A DNA stretch of 57,668 bases from Thermoanaerobaculia bacterium (lineage in GTDB: Bacteria > Acidobacteriota > Thermoanaerobaculia > Gp7-AA8), in the NCBI GenBank assembly GCA_017883235.1, contig JADGNY010000025.1, positions 1-57,668 of the forward strand, written 5' to 3'. Below are positions 42,555 through 50,793 of this stretch, one piece after another. Position 1 is the first letter of the stretch, and every line of letters starts with the position of its first letter. The notes under the pieces were generated by a model, which was not told the DNA's origin, did no database searches, and was given only the letters and a program-made list of their open reading frames with translations. A program made the position numbers and the translations under genes.

Positions 42555-43787
42555 ATGGCCAACGATCATTCGTACGAAGTCTTCTCCCCGGAGCACGGCG
42601 TCCCGATCAAAGCGTGGACTCGCGGCGTTCCGGTGGAGGATGCGGCGAAGCAGCAGCTCCTCAACATCGCCACGCTTCCCTTCATCTACCGCTGGATCGC
42701 GGTCATGCCCGACGTTCACCTCGGCAAAGGGGCGACGGTCGGAAGCGTGATCCCGACCAGAAAGGCGATCATCCCCGCCGCCGTCGGCGTCGACATCGGC
42801 TGCGGCATGATGGCCGTGCGCACGTCGCTCAACGCGCGCGATCTGCCGGACGACCTGCATACTCTGCGCTCAACGATCGAATCGGCCGTTCCGCACGGAC
42901 GCACCGACAACGGCGGCCGGAACGACCGCGGCGCCTGGAGCCAGCCGCCGCAGCGCAACGCGGAAGCGTGGGCCACCCTGGCGCCGAAATATGGCGAGAT
43001 CGTGGAGAAGCATCCGCGTCTCGGACGAGGCAACGATGCCAATCACCTCGGGACACTCGGTACCGGCAACCATTTCATCGAGGTCTGCCTCGATGAAGCG
43101 GAGAACGTCTGGATCGTGCTGCACAGCGGCTCCCGAGGCGTCGGCAACCGCATCGGCCAGTTCTTCATCGAGCTCGCCAAGCAGGACATGCGCCGATGGA
43201 TGATCAACCTTCCGGACCAGGACCTCGCCTACCTGCCGGAAGGCACCGATCACTTCAACGAATACGTGAAGGCGGTCCATTGGGCGCAGTCGTACGCGAT
43301 GACGAACCGCGAGCTGATGATGGCCGCGACCATCGATGCCATTCGCGCCGCGGACCTGCTGCCGCCGTTCACGGCCGACGCAGAGGTGGTGAACTGTCAC
43401 CACAACTACGTCGCGGTCGAGGAGCACTACGGTGAGCGCGTCTTCGTGACGCGCAAAGGAGCGGTGCGCGCCGGGATCAACGACCTCGGCATCATCCCGG
43501 GAAGCATGGGAGCAAAGTCGTTTATCGTGCGCGGAAAAGGGAACCCGGAGAGTTTCGAGAGCTGCAGCCACGGTGCGGGACGGGCCATGTCGCGCAACGA
43601 GGCCAAACGCCGCTTCACCATCGGGGATCATGTTCGGGCAACGGAGGGAGTCGAGTGCCGCAAGGATGCGGACGTGATCGACGAGACGCCGGCCGCGTAC
43701 AAATCGATCGACGCGGTGATGCAGGCACAGAGCGATCTCGTCGACATCGTGCATACGCTGAAACAGATCGTCTGCGTCAAAGGATGA
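42555..43787 (+). CDS. rtcB: RNA-splicing ligase RtcB
   Basis: This 410-residue protein has M-P-D-V-H-L-G-K-G-A-T-V-G, the metal/active site V-D-I-G-C-G-M, G-T-L-G-T-G-N-H-F-I-E, H-S-G-S-R-G, C-H-H-N-Y and the guanylylated-His motif S-H-G-A-G-R. RtcB joins 2',3'-cyclic phosphate and 5'-OH RNA ends using GTP. Length is that of the E. coli type. The archease partner is not seen. It is flanked on both sides by CCCCCTCATCCGCC repeats. The frame stays open upstream but ATG 42555 matches the family start. Confidence 0.96.
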   Translation: MANDHSYEVFSPEHGVPIKAWTRGVPVEDAAKQQLLNIATLPFIYRWIAVMPDVHLGKGATVGSVIPTRKAIIPAAVGVDIGCGMMAVRTSLNARDLPDDLHTLRSTIESAVPHGRTDNGGRNDRGAWSQPPQRNAEAWATLAPKYGEIVEKHPRLGRGNDANHLGTLGTGNHFIEVCLDEAENVWIVLHSGSRGVGNRIGQFFIELAKQDMRRWMINLPDQDLAYLPEGTDHFNEYVKAVHWAQSYAMTNRELMMAATIDAIRAADLLPPFTADAEVVNCHHNYVAVEEHYGERVFVTRKGAVRAGINDLGIIPGSMGAKSFIVRGKGNPESFESCSHGAGRAMSRNEAKRRFTIGDHVRATEGVECRKDADVIDETPAAYKSIDAVMQAQSDLVDIVHTLKQIVCVKG

Positions 43788-43826
43788 ATGGGTGAAGGGT
43801 ATCGCCCACGTACCACTTCTCTTTGT

Positions 43827-44015
43827 CGAGAGTCCTTCTCCCCCCGCGGTTTTTTTGCGGGGGGAGAAGGTGCCGAAGGCGGATGGGGGGGGCGTTTCAC
43901 GCAGACGTCATTCGCACGCGACTCGTGCTTTCAAGCAGCCTTGGGCCAGTGCCGCAAGATCGTTCATGTCGCGTATGCGCCCCCTCATCCGCCTGTCGGC
44001 ACCTTCTCGACGAGG
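43827..44015. repeat. Two further CCCCCTCATCCGCC elements after rtcB
   Basis: The copy at 43827-43893 has a diverged hairpin with a run of seven T in its loop. The copy at 43979-44015 is truncated after GGCACCTTCTC. The gap 43788-44119 contains no gene that I recognise. Confidence 0.8.
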
Positions 44016-44119
44016 TAAAGGGTGCCGACGATTCCGCTGAGCCCGCGTGTGCGCGCAATCACACCTCCACATGACGCCGGACATCCATCCGCGCAAACGC
44101 CCGTTCATACAGTAGCCGC

Positions 44120-45163
44120 ATGAGTGAAACCTCCGATCCACGAGTGACGCCGTGGCAGATCGACGTGTCGGAATTCGAGGAGATCGAATCGATGCACGAC
44201 CAGATGCAGTTTCTTCTGCGTTTCGCCGTGCTGGCGCCGTCGAGCCGCAATACGCAGCCGTGGATGTTTCGCATCATGCCCGACGGGGTCGACGTCTACG
44301 CGGACTACTCGCGCCGGCTCACGACCATCGATCCCGACGACCGCGAGCTGCTCATGAGCGTCGGCGCCGCCATCACCAACTTCCGCATCGCCGCGGCGCA
44401 TTTCGGGTTCACGGCCAGCGTCCGCTACCACGCTCAGCCGGAACACGATCTCGTTGCCTCCGTCACGGTCTGCGAGACGTGCCTCCCCGATCCTCACCTC
44501 TCCTCGCTCTTCGCCGCGATTCCGAAACGGCACACGAACCGCTTGATCTTCGATCACAAGCCGATCGATCCTCAAGCATGGTCGCGCGTGTGCGATGTTC
44601 TCGAGCGATTTCCGGAGACGTTCAACGTCGTTCTTCCTGACGAGAAGCATCAGGCCGCGGAGTTGATCGATTACGCCGAACGGGTTCAGATGACGCGCCC
44701 CGCATTGCGCGCCGAGATGGCTGATTGGATTCGGCCGGATGACGGTCTGCATACCGACGGCATCCCCGCCGAAGTCTTCGGCGTCCCTCGGTTCCTGGCA
44801 TCCGGCGCCTCTTGGTTCGTGCGTCAATTCGAAGTAGGCGCCTGGCATGGACCCCGTGACCGGCGCCTCGCGGACAGCGCATCGCAGCTCTTGATCGTCT
44901 GTGCGGATGACGATCGTGTATCGCTGCTCCAGGCCGGTGAAGCGCTCGAGCATCTGTTGCTGACCATCACGGATGCCGGCCTTCAGTACTCATTTCTCAA
45001 TCAGGCAATCGAAGTAAAGAGCTTGCGCGAGCGCGTGAAGATGCTTGCGGACTCGAAGACCCCGGCGCAATTGCTCATTCGGATCGGAACGGCTCTGCCT
45101 GTCGATCAAATGACGCCGCGCCGGACGGTCAACTCGGTCATCGCCCCAACGGACCACTCATGA
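44120..45163 (+). CDS. Acg-family nitroreductase-like FMN-binding protein
   Basis: This 347-residue protein has two nitroreductase-type halves. L-R-F-A-V-L-A-P-S-S-R-N-T-Q-P-W is the FMN-binding start, and R-H-T-N-R near residue 140 is typical of Acg (Rv2032-like) proteins. Acg proteins bind FMN but often lack reductase activity and may store the cofactor. It overlaps the next gene by four bases (ATGA) and so forms an operon with an ATP-grasp ligase and a small protein. Confidence 0.8.
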   Translation: MSETSDPRVTPWQIDVSEFEEIESMHDQMQFLLRFAVLAPSSRNTQPWMFRIMPDGVDVYADYSRRLTTIDPDDRELLMSVGAAITNFRIAAAHFGFTASVRYHAQPEHDLVASVTVCETCLPDPHLSSLFAAIPKRHTNRLIFDHKPIDPQAWSRVCDVLERFPETFNVVLPDEKHQAAELIDYAERVQMTRPALRAEMADWIRPDDGLHTDGIPAEVFGVPRFLASGASWFVRQFEVGAWHGPRDRRLADSASQLLIVCADDDRVSLLQAGEALEHLLLTITDAGLQYSFLNQAIEVKSLRERVKMLADSKTPAQLLIRIGTALPVDQMTPRRTVNSVIAPTDHS

Positions 45164-46701
45164 CGGCTTGCCCCAAGGCCACGATCCCCTCCAGCAGTGA
45201 AGAAATCGAGATCGAGGCCTTTGAGCGTCTCAAACCGCGCCTTGGCGCGCTGTGGGACACCGTCTTTCCGGGCGACGAGGAGCCATACACCTCGGTCATC
45301 GTGCCGTCGCTCACGCTCGATCGGGCAGAGATGGCCAAGATCCCCGCCATCCACTGGTACGAGGAGCGGCTGCTGTTTCTCCTCATGCGCCTGAGGAATC
45401 CGCATGCGCGCGTCGTGTACGTCACCTCACAGCCGCTTCACCCGGTCGTTCTCGACTACTACCTGAACCTTCTCGCGGGGATCCCGGCCAGTCATGCGCG
45501 CGCGCGGCTGACGCTGCTCTGCGTCTACGACAGCTCGCCCCGCTCCCTGACGGAAAAGATTCTCGAGCGTCCTCGGGTCATCGAACGCATCCGCGCAAGC
45601 ATTCCTGATTCGCGGCTCGCCTACCTCACCGTCTACAACTCCACTCCTCTGGAGAGGAAACTGGCCGTCAGGCTCGACATCCCTTTGAATGCGCCGGATC
45701 CACGGCTGATCGGCTACGGGTCGAAGTCGGGCGCGCGGGAGCTTTTCGCCGATATCGGAGTCGATCGGCCATACGGCCGCGAGGACCTTCACACGGTCGA
45801 TGACATCGTCAGCGCGCTCGTTGCCATCCGCGCCGCCCGGCCCGAGGCTCGCCGCGCGCTGCTCAAACTGAATGAGGGATTCTCCGGCGAAGGAATCGCG
45901 CGCTTCGAATACCCGCCTGTCGTCGACGCTGTTTCCATCCGCCAGGCACTGAATCACCTGCGGTTCTCCATCGAATCCGAATCGGTTGTCACGTTCCTGT
46001 CGAAATTCGCCGCCGGCGGCGGAGTGGCCGAGGAGATGATCGAAGCGCTCGAAGTCCGCTCTCCGAGCGTACAGCTTCGTATCAATCCGCGGCAGGACGT
46101 GATCCTCGCATCCACCCACGAGCAGATTCTTGGCGGACCTTGCAAGCAGGTCTTCCTCGGCTGTGTGTTTCCGGCCGACGATGAGTACCGCATCGAGCTG
46201 CAGCGGCAGGCTCTGATCATCGGGCAGGCACTGGCCGCACGCGGCGTGATCGGCCGGCTCTCCGTCGATTTCCTCGCCACCAGAAATGAGGCGATGGAGC
46301 CGTGGCGATTGTCGGCAATCGAGATCAATCTTCGGATGGGAGGAACGACTCATCCCACCCTGGCGCTTCGCTTCCTCACCGGAGGAGAGGTGGACTTCGA
46401 CTCCGGCCTGCTGCGCGGTCTCGATGGGCAGCCGAAGTTCTACCGCGCATCCGACAACGTGCAGTCGGAGGCGTATCGAGGACTGCTTCCGGAAGATCTC
46501 ATCGAGATCGTCACCATGAACAGGCTCGACTTCAACCACCGGACCACGACCGGCGTCGTCTTTCACATGATCGGGGCGGTCTCGGAGTTCGGGAAATTCG
46601 GGATGACCGCCATCGCCAACAGCCGCGAGGAAGCAGAGCGTCTCTTCACGCGCACGATTGAAGTGCTCGATCGGGAAACCCGAGGAGGTCAGGATGCATG
46701 A
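45160..46701 (+). CDS. PGM1-related ATP-grasp peptide ligase
   Basis: This 513-residue protein has a variable N-terminal half and an ATP-grasp region: A-L-L-K-L-N-E-G-F-S-G-E-G-I-A for nucleotide contacts and A-I-E-I-N-L-R-M-G-G-T-T-H-P for metal ligands. This matches the PGM1 family, named after an enzyme that adds amino acids in peptide antibiotic synthesis. It is coupled to the Acg gene (ATGA) and overlaps the following small gene. The substrate is unknown; no known natural-product genes lie around it. Confidence 0.8.
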   Translation: MTACPKATIPSSSEEIEIEAFERLKPRLGALWDTVFPGDEEPYTSVIVPSLTLDRAEMAKIPAIHWYEERLLFLLMRLRNPHARVVYVTSQPLHPVVLDYYLNLLAGIPASHARARLTLLCVYDSSPRSLTEKILERPRVIERIRASIPDSRLAYLTVYNSTPLERKLAVRLDIPLNAPDPRLIGYGSKSGARELFADIGVDRPYGREDLHTVDDIVSALVAIRAARPEARRALLKLNEGFSGEGIARFEYPPVVDAVSIRQALNHLRFSIESESVVTFLSKFAAGGGVAEEMIEALEVRSPSVQLRINPRQDVILASTHEQILGGPCKQVFLGCVFPADDEYRIELQRQALIIGQALAARGVIGRLSVDFLATRNEAMEPWRLSAIEINLRMGGTTHPTLALRFLTGGEVDFDSGLLRGLDGQPKFYRASDNVQSEAYRGLLPEDLIEIVTMNRLDFNHRTTTGVVFHMIGAVSEFGKFGMTAIANSREEAERLFTRTIEVLDRETRGGQDA

Positions 46702-47158
46702 AACCATCGTCACACGCGATCCGGCGGTGGCGCGCCTGCACTGGAACAGGATGAATGAAACGATCGTCACGCGCGAAACCGCCGTGGCGCGCCTGCGCCG
46801 GAAGCTGATCGCAATGCAGGAAGAGGGGAAATCCGTTTGCCGGATCGCGGCGGAGAAAGGCCTCTTTTGCCGCGGCTTCCGCCGGTACGGGGACGACGAG
46901 CTCCGTTTCCGCTACGCGGCAACCATCGAGAACGCCTCGCAGCTCACGCGCGCCGAGTTGGAGGAACGCGCCAACGCCTGGCAGCTCCAGCGGCAGAAGC
47001 AGGAAGGGACGCTGCTCTGTTGCGACGTGCAGTTCATGACCTACGAGACCTGCCACGCCTGGGATGATTTCTCCAACGAGGAACTGTCGCGGTTCTGCGC
47101 CGAGATGCTCGGCGAGAAGGTGCACGTAACGGGGAAGATCTCGCCGGCAGTTCTGTGA
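46694..47158 (+). CDS. Small Cys-containing protein with duplicated N-terminus
   Basis: This 154-residue protein starts with ATG 46694 (GGAGG five bases upstream), overlapping the ligase stop. Its first 19 residues (M-H-E-T-I-V-T-R-D-P-A-V-A-R-L) are repeated as residues 20-38 (M-N-E-T-I-V-T-R-E-T-A-V-A-R-L). The 57-bp DNA copies at 46694-46750 and 46751-46807 show a recent tandem duplication, so the original start was probably 46751. The rest has Cys pairs (V-C-R...L-F-C-R; L-L-C-C-D; E-T-C-H-A-W). I do not recognise the family. Confidence 0.75.
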   Translation: MHETIVTRDPAVARLHWNRMNETIVTRETAVARLRRKLIAMQEEGKSVCRIAAEKGLFCRGFRRYGDDELRFRYAATIENASQLTRAELEERANAWQLQRQKQEGTLLCCDVQFMTYETCHAWDDFSNEELSRFCAEMLGEKVHVTGKISPAVL

Positions 47159-47231
47159 GACCAGGTGTTCCTCCAGCAACCTTGCAACCCAGTAACCCCG
47201 CTGGAACTAATTCTGCAACCTGATCCTTTGC

Positions 47232-48152
47232 ATGAGACACAAATACACGAGCACGCTTGTCCTGGCCGCTTTCGCGCTGATGTCCTGGAGTTGCAGTCAT
47301 GGACAGATTCCTCTGCCGGCGCCGCCGCCCGGCGCGTCCGGCGACTCCGTCCGCGGCGAATACATCGTCCGCAACGTGGCCGCCTGCGGCGGATGCCACG
47401 CCGCCTCGGAACGTGATCCCGACGGCCCGCTCAGCGGCGGAAGGGAGTTTCACGATTGGCGGATCGGCACCGCGCGCGCGTCGAATCTCACGCCCGACAA
47501 TGAGACCGGGCTGGGGACGTGGAGCGAAGCGGAGATCGTGCGCGCCTTGCGCAACGGCCAGCGCAGGGATGGACGGCTGCTCGCGCCGGTCATGCCGTAC
47601 GAATGGCTTCACGAAATGTCGGACGACGATGCCTTTGCCGTCGCTCGGTACTTGAAGAGTCTTCCCCCGGTCCGCAATCAGGTGACGCAGAGTCCGAGCA
47701 TCTGGTTCAAGCTGGGCAAACTGTTCCTGGGTCCAAAACCGGCGCAATCAGTCACGGCCCCGGCGCGAGCTGCGACGGCGGAGTACGGCGGGTACCTCTC
47801 ACAGCACGTCGGACTTTGCGCCGAATGTCATACACCGCGCGGCGGCATTCGATCGACGCCCGACAAGAGCCGCCTGTTCGCGGGAGTGAGCAATCCGCCG
47901 AAAGGCTTTCCGGCCAATCCATCCAATCTGACTCCGGATCCGACCGGCATCGCCAAATGGAGCGAGGATGATTTCCTCAAGACGATCCATACCGGAGTCG
48001 ATCCGTCCGGCAATCATCTTCACCCGTTCATGCCGTGGAAAGAGAACCAGCGCATGACGGATGACGACCTGCGCGCGATCGATCGCTTTCTCCGGACCGT
48101 GCCGCCGATTCACAACGACGTGCCGCGCAAGCCGGCGGCCCCCGCGCCCTGA
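47232..48152 (+). CDS. Diheme cytochrome c, probable lipoprotein
   Basis: This 306-residue protein has a signal with a possible lipobox Cys (M-S-W-S-C, residue 21) and two heme sites, C-G-G-C-H (about residue 52) and C-A-E-C-H (about residue 197). Each is followed by G-G-R-E-F or G-G-I-R-S and an N-L-T-P-D segment. This is the plan of the cytochrome c subunits of membrane alcohol and sugar dehydrogenases. No dehydrogenase gene is adjacent. It would move electrons to a terminal oxidase or bc-type complex. Confidence 0.88.
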   Translation: MRHKYTSTLVLAAFALMSWSCSHGQIPLPAPPPGASGDSVRGEYIVRNVAACGGCHAASERDPDGPLSGGREFHDWRIGTARASNLTPDNETGLGTWSEAEIVRALRNGQRRDGRLLAPVMPYEWLHEMSDDDAFAVARYLKSLPPVRNQVTQSPSIWFKLGKLFLGPKPAQSVTAPARAATAEYGGYLSQHVGLCAECHTPRGGIRSTPDKSRLFAGVSNPPKGFPANPSNLTPDPTGIAKWSEDDFLKTIHTGVDPSGNHLHPFMPWKENQRMTDDDLRAIDRFLRTVPPIHNDVPRKPAAPAP

Positions 48153-48201
48153 GGATTCGTGAGTCAGTTCACACCTCTGCTCGAAACTTCGTTCCTCTGC
48201 T

Positions 48202-48660
48202 TCAGCGCCGCTCGATGATGGCTGCATCGACCGACCATCGGCCGGCCCCGGCGATGAGCAGGAACACGAGCCCCAGGAGCATGGAGATGTCGGTGCGCGC
48301 CTCGTGCAGCATCGTTCCCCAGCCAAACGGTTTTGTGGTTGGATCGGCGAAGCCCCAGAAACCGTGACCGAGCAGGATGGGGAGCTTGGTGGTGACGATC
48401 GCCACGGCGATGTCGATGAGAAGAGGCACGCTTGCCAGCCGCGTGAAGAGCCCCACCAGGATCAACGCGCCGCAGATGATCTCCACCCACCCGACGAACG
48501 AGGCCAGGAGACCTGGTGAGACGAAGCCGATCTTCGCAAACCGGCCGATCCCGAGCGCCTCGGGCCGTGTGAACTTGAGGATGCCTTCCGCCAGGAACAC
48601 CCACCCGACCAGCAGACGAATGACAAAGATGGAGCGCGGGTCGACTTCGATCTTTCGCAT
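48202..48660 (-). CDS. DoxX-family membrane protein
   Basis: This 152-residue protein has four membrane helices. R-L-L-V-G-W-V-F-L-A-E-G-I-L-K-F opens the family, with G-W-V-E-I-I-C-G-A-L-I-L-V-G-L in the second helix. DoxX proteins are linked to thiosulfate oxidation or stress in some organisms, but most have no known role. It is divergent from the cupredoxin gene. Confidence 0.85.
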   Translation of the reverse strand: MRKIEVDPRSIFVIRLLVGWVFLAEGILKFTRPEALGIGRFAKIGFVSPGLLASFVGWVEIICGALILVGLFTRLASVPLLIDIAVAIVTTKLPILLGHGFWGFADPTTKPFGWGTMLHEARTDISMLLGLVFLLIAGAGRWSVDAAIIERR

Positions 48661-48692
48661 GAACTCACCTCATGACCGGGCCCGGTAATCAA

Positions 48693-48735
48693 TTGTCACA
48701 CGACACCTTCGACATCGCCTCACCCTTTGTCACAC
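48693..48735. promoter_or_regulatory. Direct repeats TTGTCACAC between DoxX and cupredoxin genes
   Basis: Two copies (48693-48701 and 48727-48735) lie 34 bp apart, about three helix turns, in the 85-bp divergent region. They may be operator half-sites. Confidence 0.45.
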
Positions 48736-48745
48736 TATTCACGAC

Positions 48746-49174
48746 ATGAAACGTCTACTTGTCATTTCGGCCCTGCTTCTCGCCTGTCACGCCCCTCGGC
48801 AGCACGGCGTCGCCATCGCCCGCGCCGGCAAGGCCAGCGCGCGCGTGCTGGTGACAACGGTCGGCGTGGCCATCAAGGAAACCGGCCCGGCGGAAACGGT
48901 CAAGCAGTTCGGAGAGGTCTACGCCTTCTCCCCCGAGGTCTTCGCCGTCCGCCGCGACCAACCGACGCAGATCACCTTCTGGAACCTCCAGCCCGACGAC
49001 GAGCACGACTTCATGCTCACCGACCCGCAAAACCACGTCCTCCTGCAGACGAAGTTCGCCCCGCTGTCGAAGACGACCTTCGTCATGACCTTCCACGACG
49101 AAGGCGTCTACCCCTTCTACTGCACGATGCACCAGCCCGCCATGTCAGGCCAGATCATCGTGACGGAGCCATAA
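48746..49174 (+). CDS. Cupredoxin-domain lipoprotein
   Basis: This 142-residue protein has a lipobox (L-L-L-A-C, Cys 14) and a cupredoxin fold with the copper ligands H in D-D-E-H-D-F and C, H, M in F-Y-C-T-M-H-Q-P-A-M. These match plastocyanin-like or oxidase subunit II-like type 1 or mixed-valence copper sites. It probably sits on the periplasmic face of a membrane as an electron carrier. Confidence 0.87.
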   Translation: MKRLLVISALLLACHAPRQHGVAIARAGKASARVLVTTVGVAIKETGPAETVKQFGEVYAFSPEVFAVRRDQPTQITFWNLQPDDEHDFMLTDPQNHVLLQTKFAPLSKTTFVMTFHDEGVYPFYCTMHQPAMSGQIIVTEP

Positions 49175-49230
49175 GCGCACTGGCGCCGTAAGCGCACTGG
49201 CGCCGCAGGCGCGCAAACCGCCGCAGGCGA

Positions 49231-49438
49231 CGGAGCGCTGGCGTCTCGCCGGCTGGCCCGGGGGCGTCTCGCCCCCGTTCGGGGAGCTTGCGATACATTC
49301 GTTATCAGCCCGCATTTCTCACACGCTGAGTAGCCCTCTCCCCCACTGGCCTCCCTGGGACCGCGGGCGTCTCGCCCGCGCGGTTCGGCACGATCCTGCC
49401 AAGAAACGCGGGCGAGACGCCCGCGGTCCCAGGGAGGC
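49231..49438. repeat. GGCGTCTCGCC palindromes, including a perfect 32-bp inverted repeat
   Basis: CGGAGCGCTGGCGTCTCGCC (from about 49231) is the same element as at 1864. A second element has perfect 32-bp arms 49349-49380 and 49407-49438, with core GCGGGCGTCTCGCCCGC and a 26-base loop. The gap 49175-49725 otherwise holds only a P450 fragment. Confidence 0.85.
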
Positions 49439-49494
49439 AAGACGCCAGCCCTCCGTTGCGCGCAGCGGAAGTCGATAATGGCGCCAACGCAACC

Positions 49495-49599
49495 ATGCCC
49501 GACATCACCAGCCCCACCTTCAAAGCCGACCCCTTCCCCTACCACGCGCAGCTCCGGCGCCAGTCGCCGGTGCACGAGGTCACTCCGAGCGCCGATTGC
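49495..49599 (+). pseudogene. Cytochrome P450 N-terminal fragment
   Basis: ATG 49495 begins M-P-D-I-T-S-P-T-F-K-A-D-P-F-P-Y, then H-A-Q-L-R-R-Q-S-P-V-H, the usual opening of bacterial P450s. After about 34 codons the similarity ends at a T-rich tract (49607-49613). The matching C-terminal fragment lies at 53471-53863. Everything between is unrelated, so this is a broken gene. Confidence 0.7.
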
Positions 49600-49725
49600 G
49601 GTTTTTTTGGTCACTTGACTTTTCAGTCCGCAAGCGCAATCGTTCAATCATTCCGCTACTGATGCGCAGACCCGTAGCGCCAGCCGGCGGCGTGGGATCC
49701 ATCATCAATGACAGGGAGGCTCCTC

Positions 49726-50760
49726 ATGACGCGCTATCGTACAGTCGGACTCGTCTTTTCCCTCGCATGTCTCCTCGGAACCCCATTCGCGTTCGCGGAT
49801 AAGAACAAGGGCTCGGGAGGAGATTCGGCAAAATCGTCGCCACCACCGCAACACAGCGCACCGCAGCATTCGTCGAGCTCGCACGACAGCGGAACCGGAC
49901 AGCACGGATCGAACCATGGTTCGGCAGGATCGGGATCGTCGACCCAATCGTCCCCCTCCTCCACTCATTCGTCCTCGAGCTCCGGAAGCGGCTACCGCTC
50001 GAACGATCATTCCGGCGACCATCACGCCAAGACCAGTCAGAGCTCGACGTCCGGCGAATCGCATGTCAATTCACGTTCCGGTCACGGGAACAACAGCAGC
50101 GATGTCCTTCATCGCGGCTCGTCGCCATCCGAGAGGACGACCCACGGCCAATCGTCGAGGAGCGCGTCCTCGTATCACGGCACGCGTGATTGGCATGGAC
50201 ACGTCACCGTCGATCACGCACGGTTGAACGAACGGCTCCACGCGCAGTCGAGCACGGTCGAGCGCCAGCATGCGTTCGAGCATTCCCGCGTCGAGCGCGC
50301 CCGATTCACGCGTTATGTAGCCCCCATTCACTTCGCGCCCGCGCACAGAGCCGTGCTGATGAACCTCACGATCGTTCCCACCACGTACCACTACCGGCGC
50401 ACCGCCTTTTACGACACCTACGACTGGCAGCCGCCGGCCTACGTGTTCGGCCTCTATCCGCGCTACGGCCTTTGGGATGCAACGTTCCTCGCCTTCGCCC
50501 TCGACCACGTCTACGAGGAACAGTACGCGCTGATGTTCTACAACCATCAGAACGACGGCGACATGCAGCAGTGGATGGAGGATACGAGCCGCCTCGCCGC
50601 GGACAATGACGACCTGCGCGCGAAGCTGGATACGATGAAGACGCAGATGGCGTCGCTCGACCAGTCCGGACGCAAGACCGATCCGTCGTACGTCCCGCCT
50701 GACGCCCAGGACGTGGCGCTCTCCCCGGAAGTCATCACGCAGTTGACAGCGACGAAGTAG
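49726..50760 (+). CDS. Secreted Ser/His-rich protein with C-terminal coiled coil
   Basis: This 344-residue protein has a signal peptide (to A-F-A-D) and a long low-complexity Ser/His/Gly region (about residues 25-165). A compact part follows with Tyr/Trp-rich motifs (Y-D-W-Q-P-P-A-Y-V-F-G-L-Y-P), and the end is helical with R-L-A-A-D-N-D-D-L-R-A-K-L. GGGAGG precedes ATG 49726. I do not recognise the family. It sits 33 bp before a kinase gene and may be its extracytoplasmic partner. Confidence 0.75.
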   Translation: MTRYRTVGLVFSLACLLGTPFAFADKNKGSGGDSAKSSPPPQHSAPQHSSSSHDSGTGQHGSNHGSAGSGSSTQSSPSSTHSSSSSGSGYRSNDHSGDHHAKTSQSSTSGESHVNSRSGHGNNSSDVLHRGSSPSERTTHGQSSRSASSYHGTRDWHGHVTVDHARLNERLHAQSSTVERQHAFEHSRVERARFTRYVAPIHFAPAHRAVLMNLTIVPTTYHYRRTAFYDTYDWQPPAYVFGLYPRYGLWDATFLAFALDHVYEEQYALMFYNHQNDGDMQQWMEDTSRLAADNDDLRAKLDTMKTQMASLDQSGRKTDPSYVPPDAQDVALSPEVITQLTATK

Positions 50761-50793
50761 TCAGGCGCGATCGCCTGGGTCCTCGATGATCTT

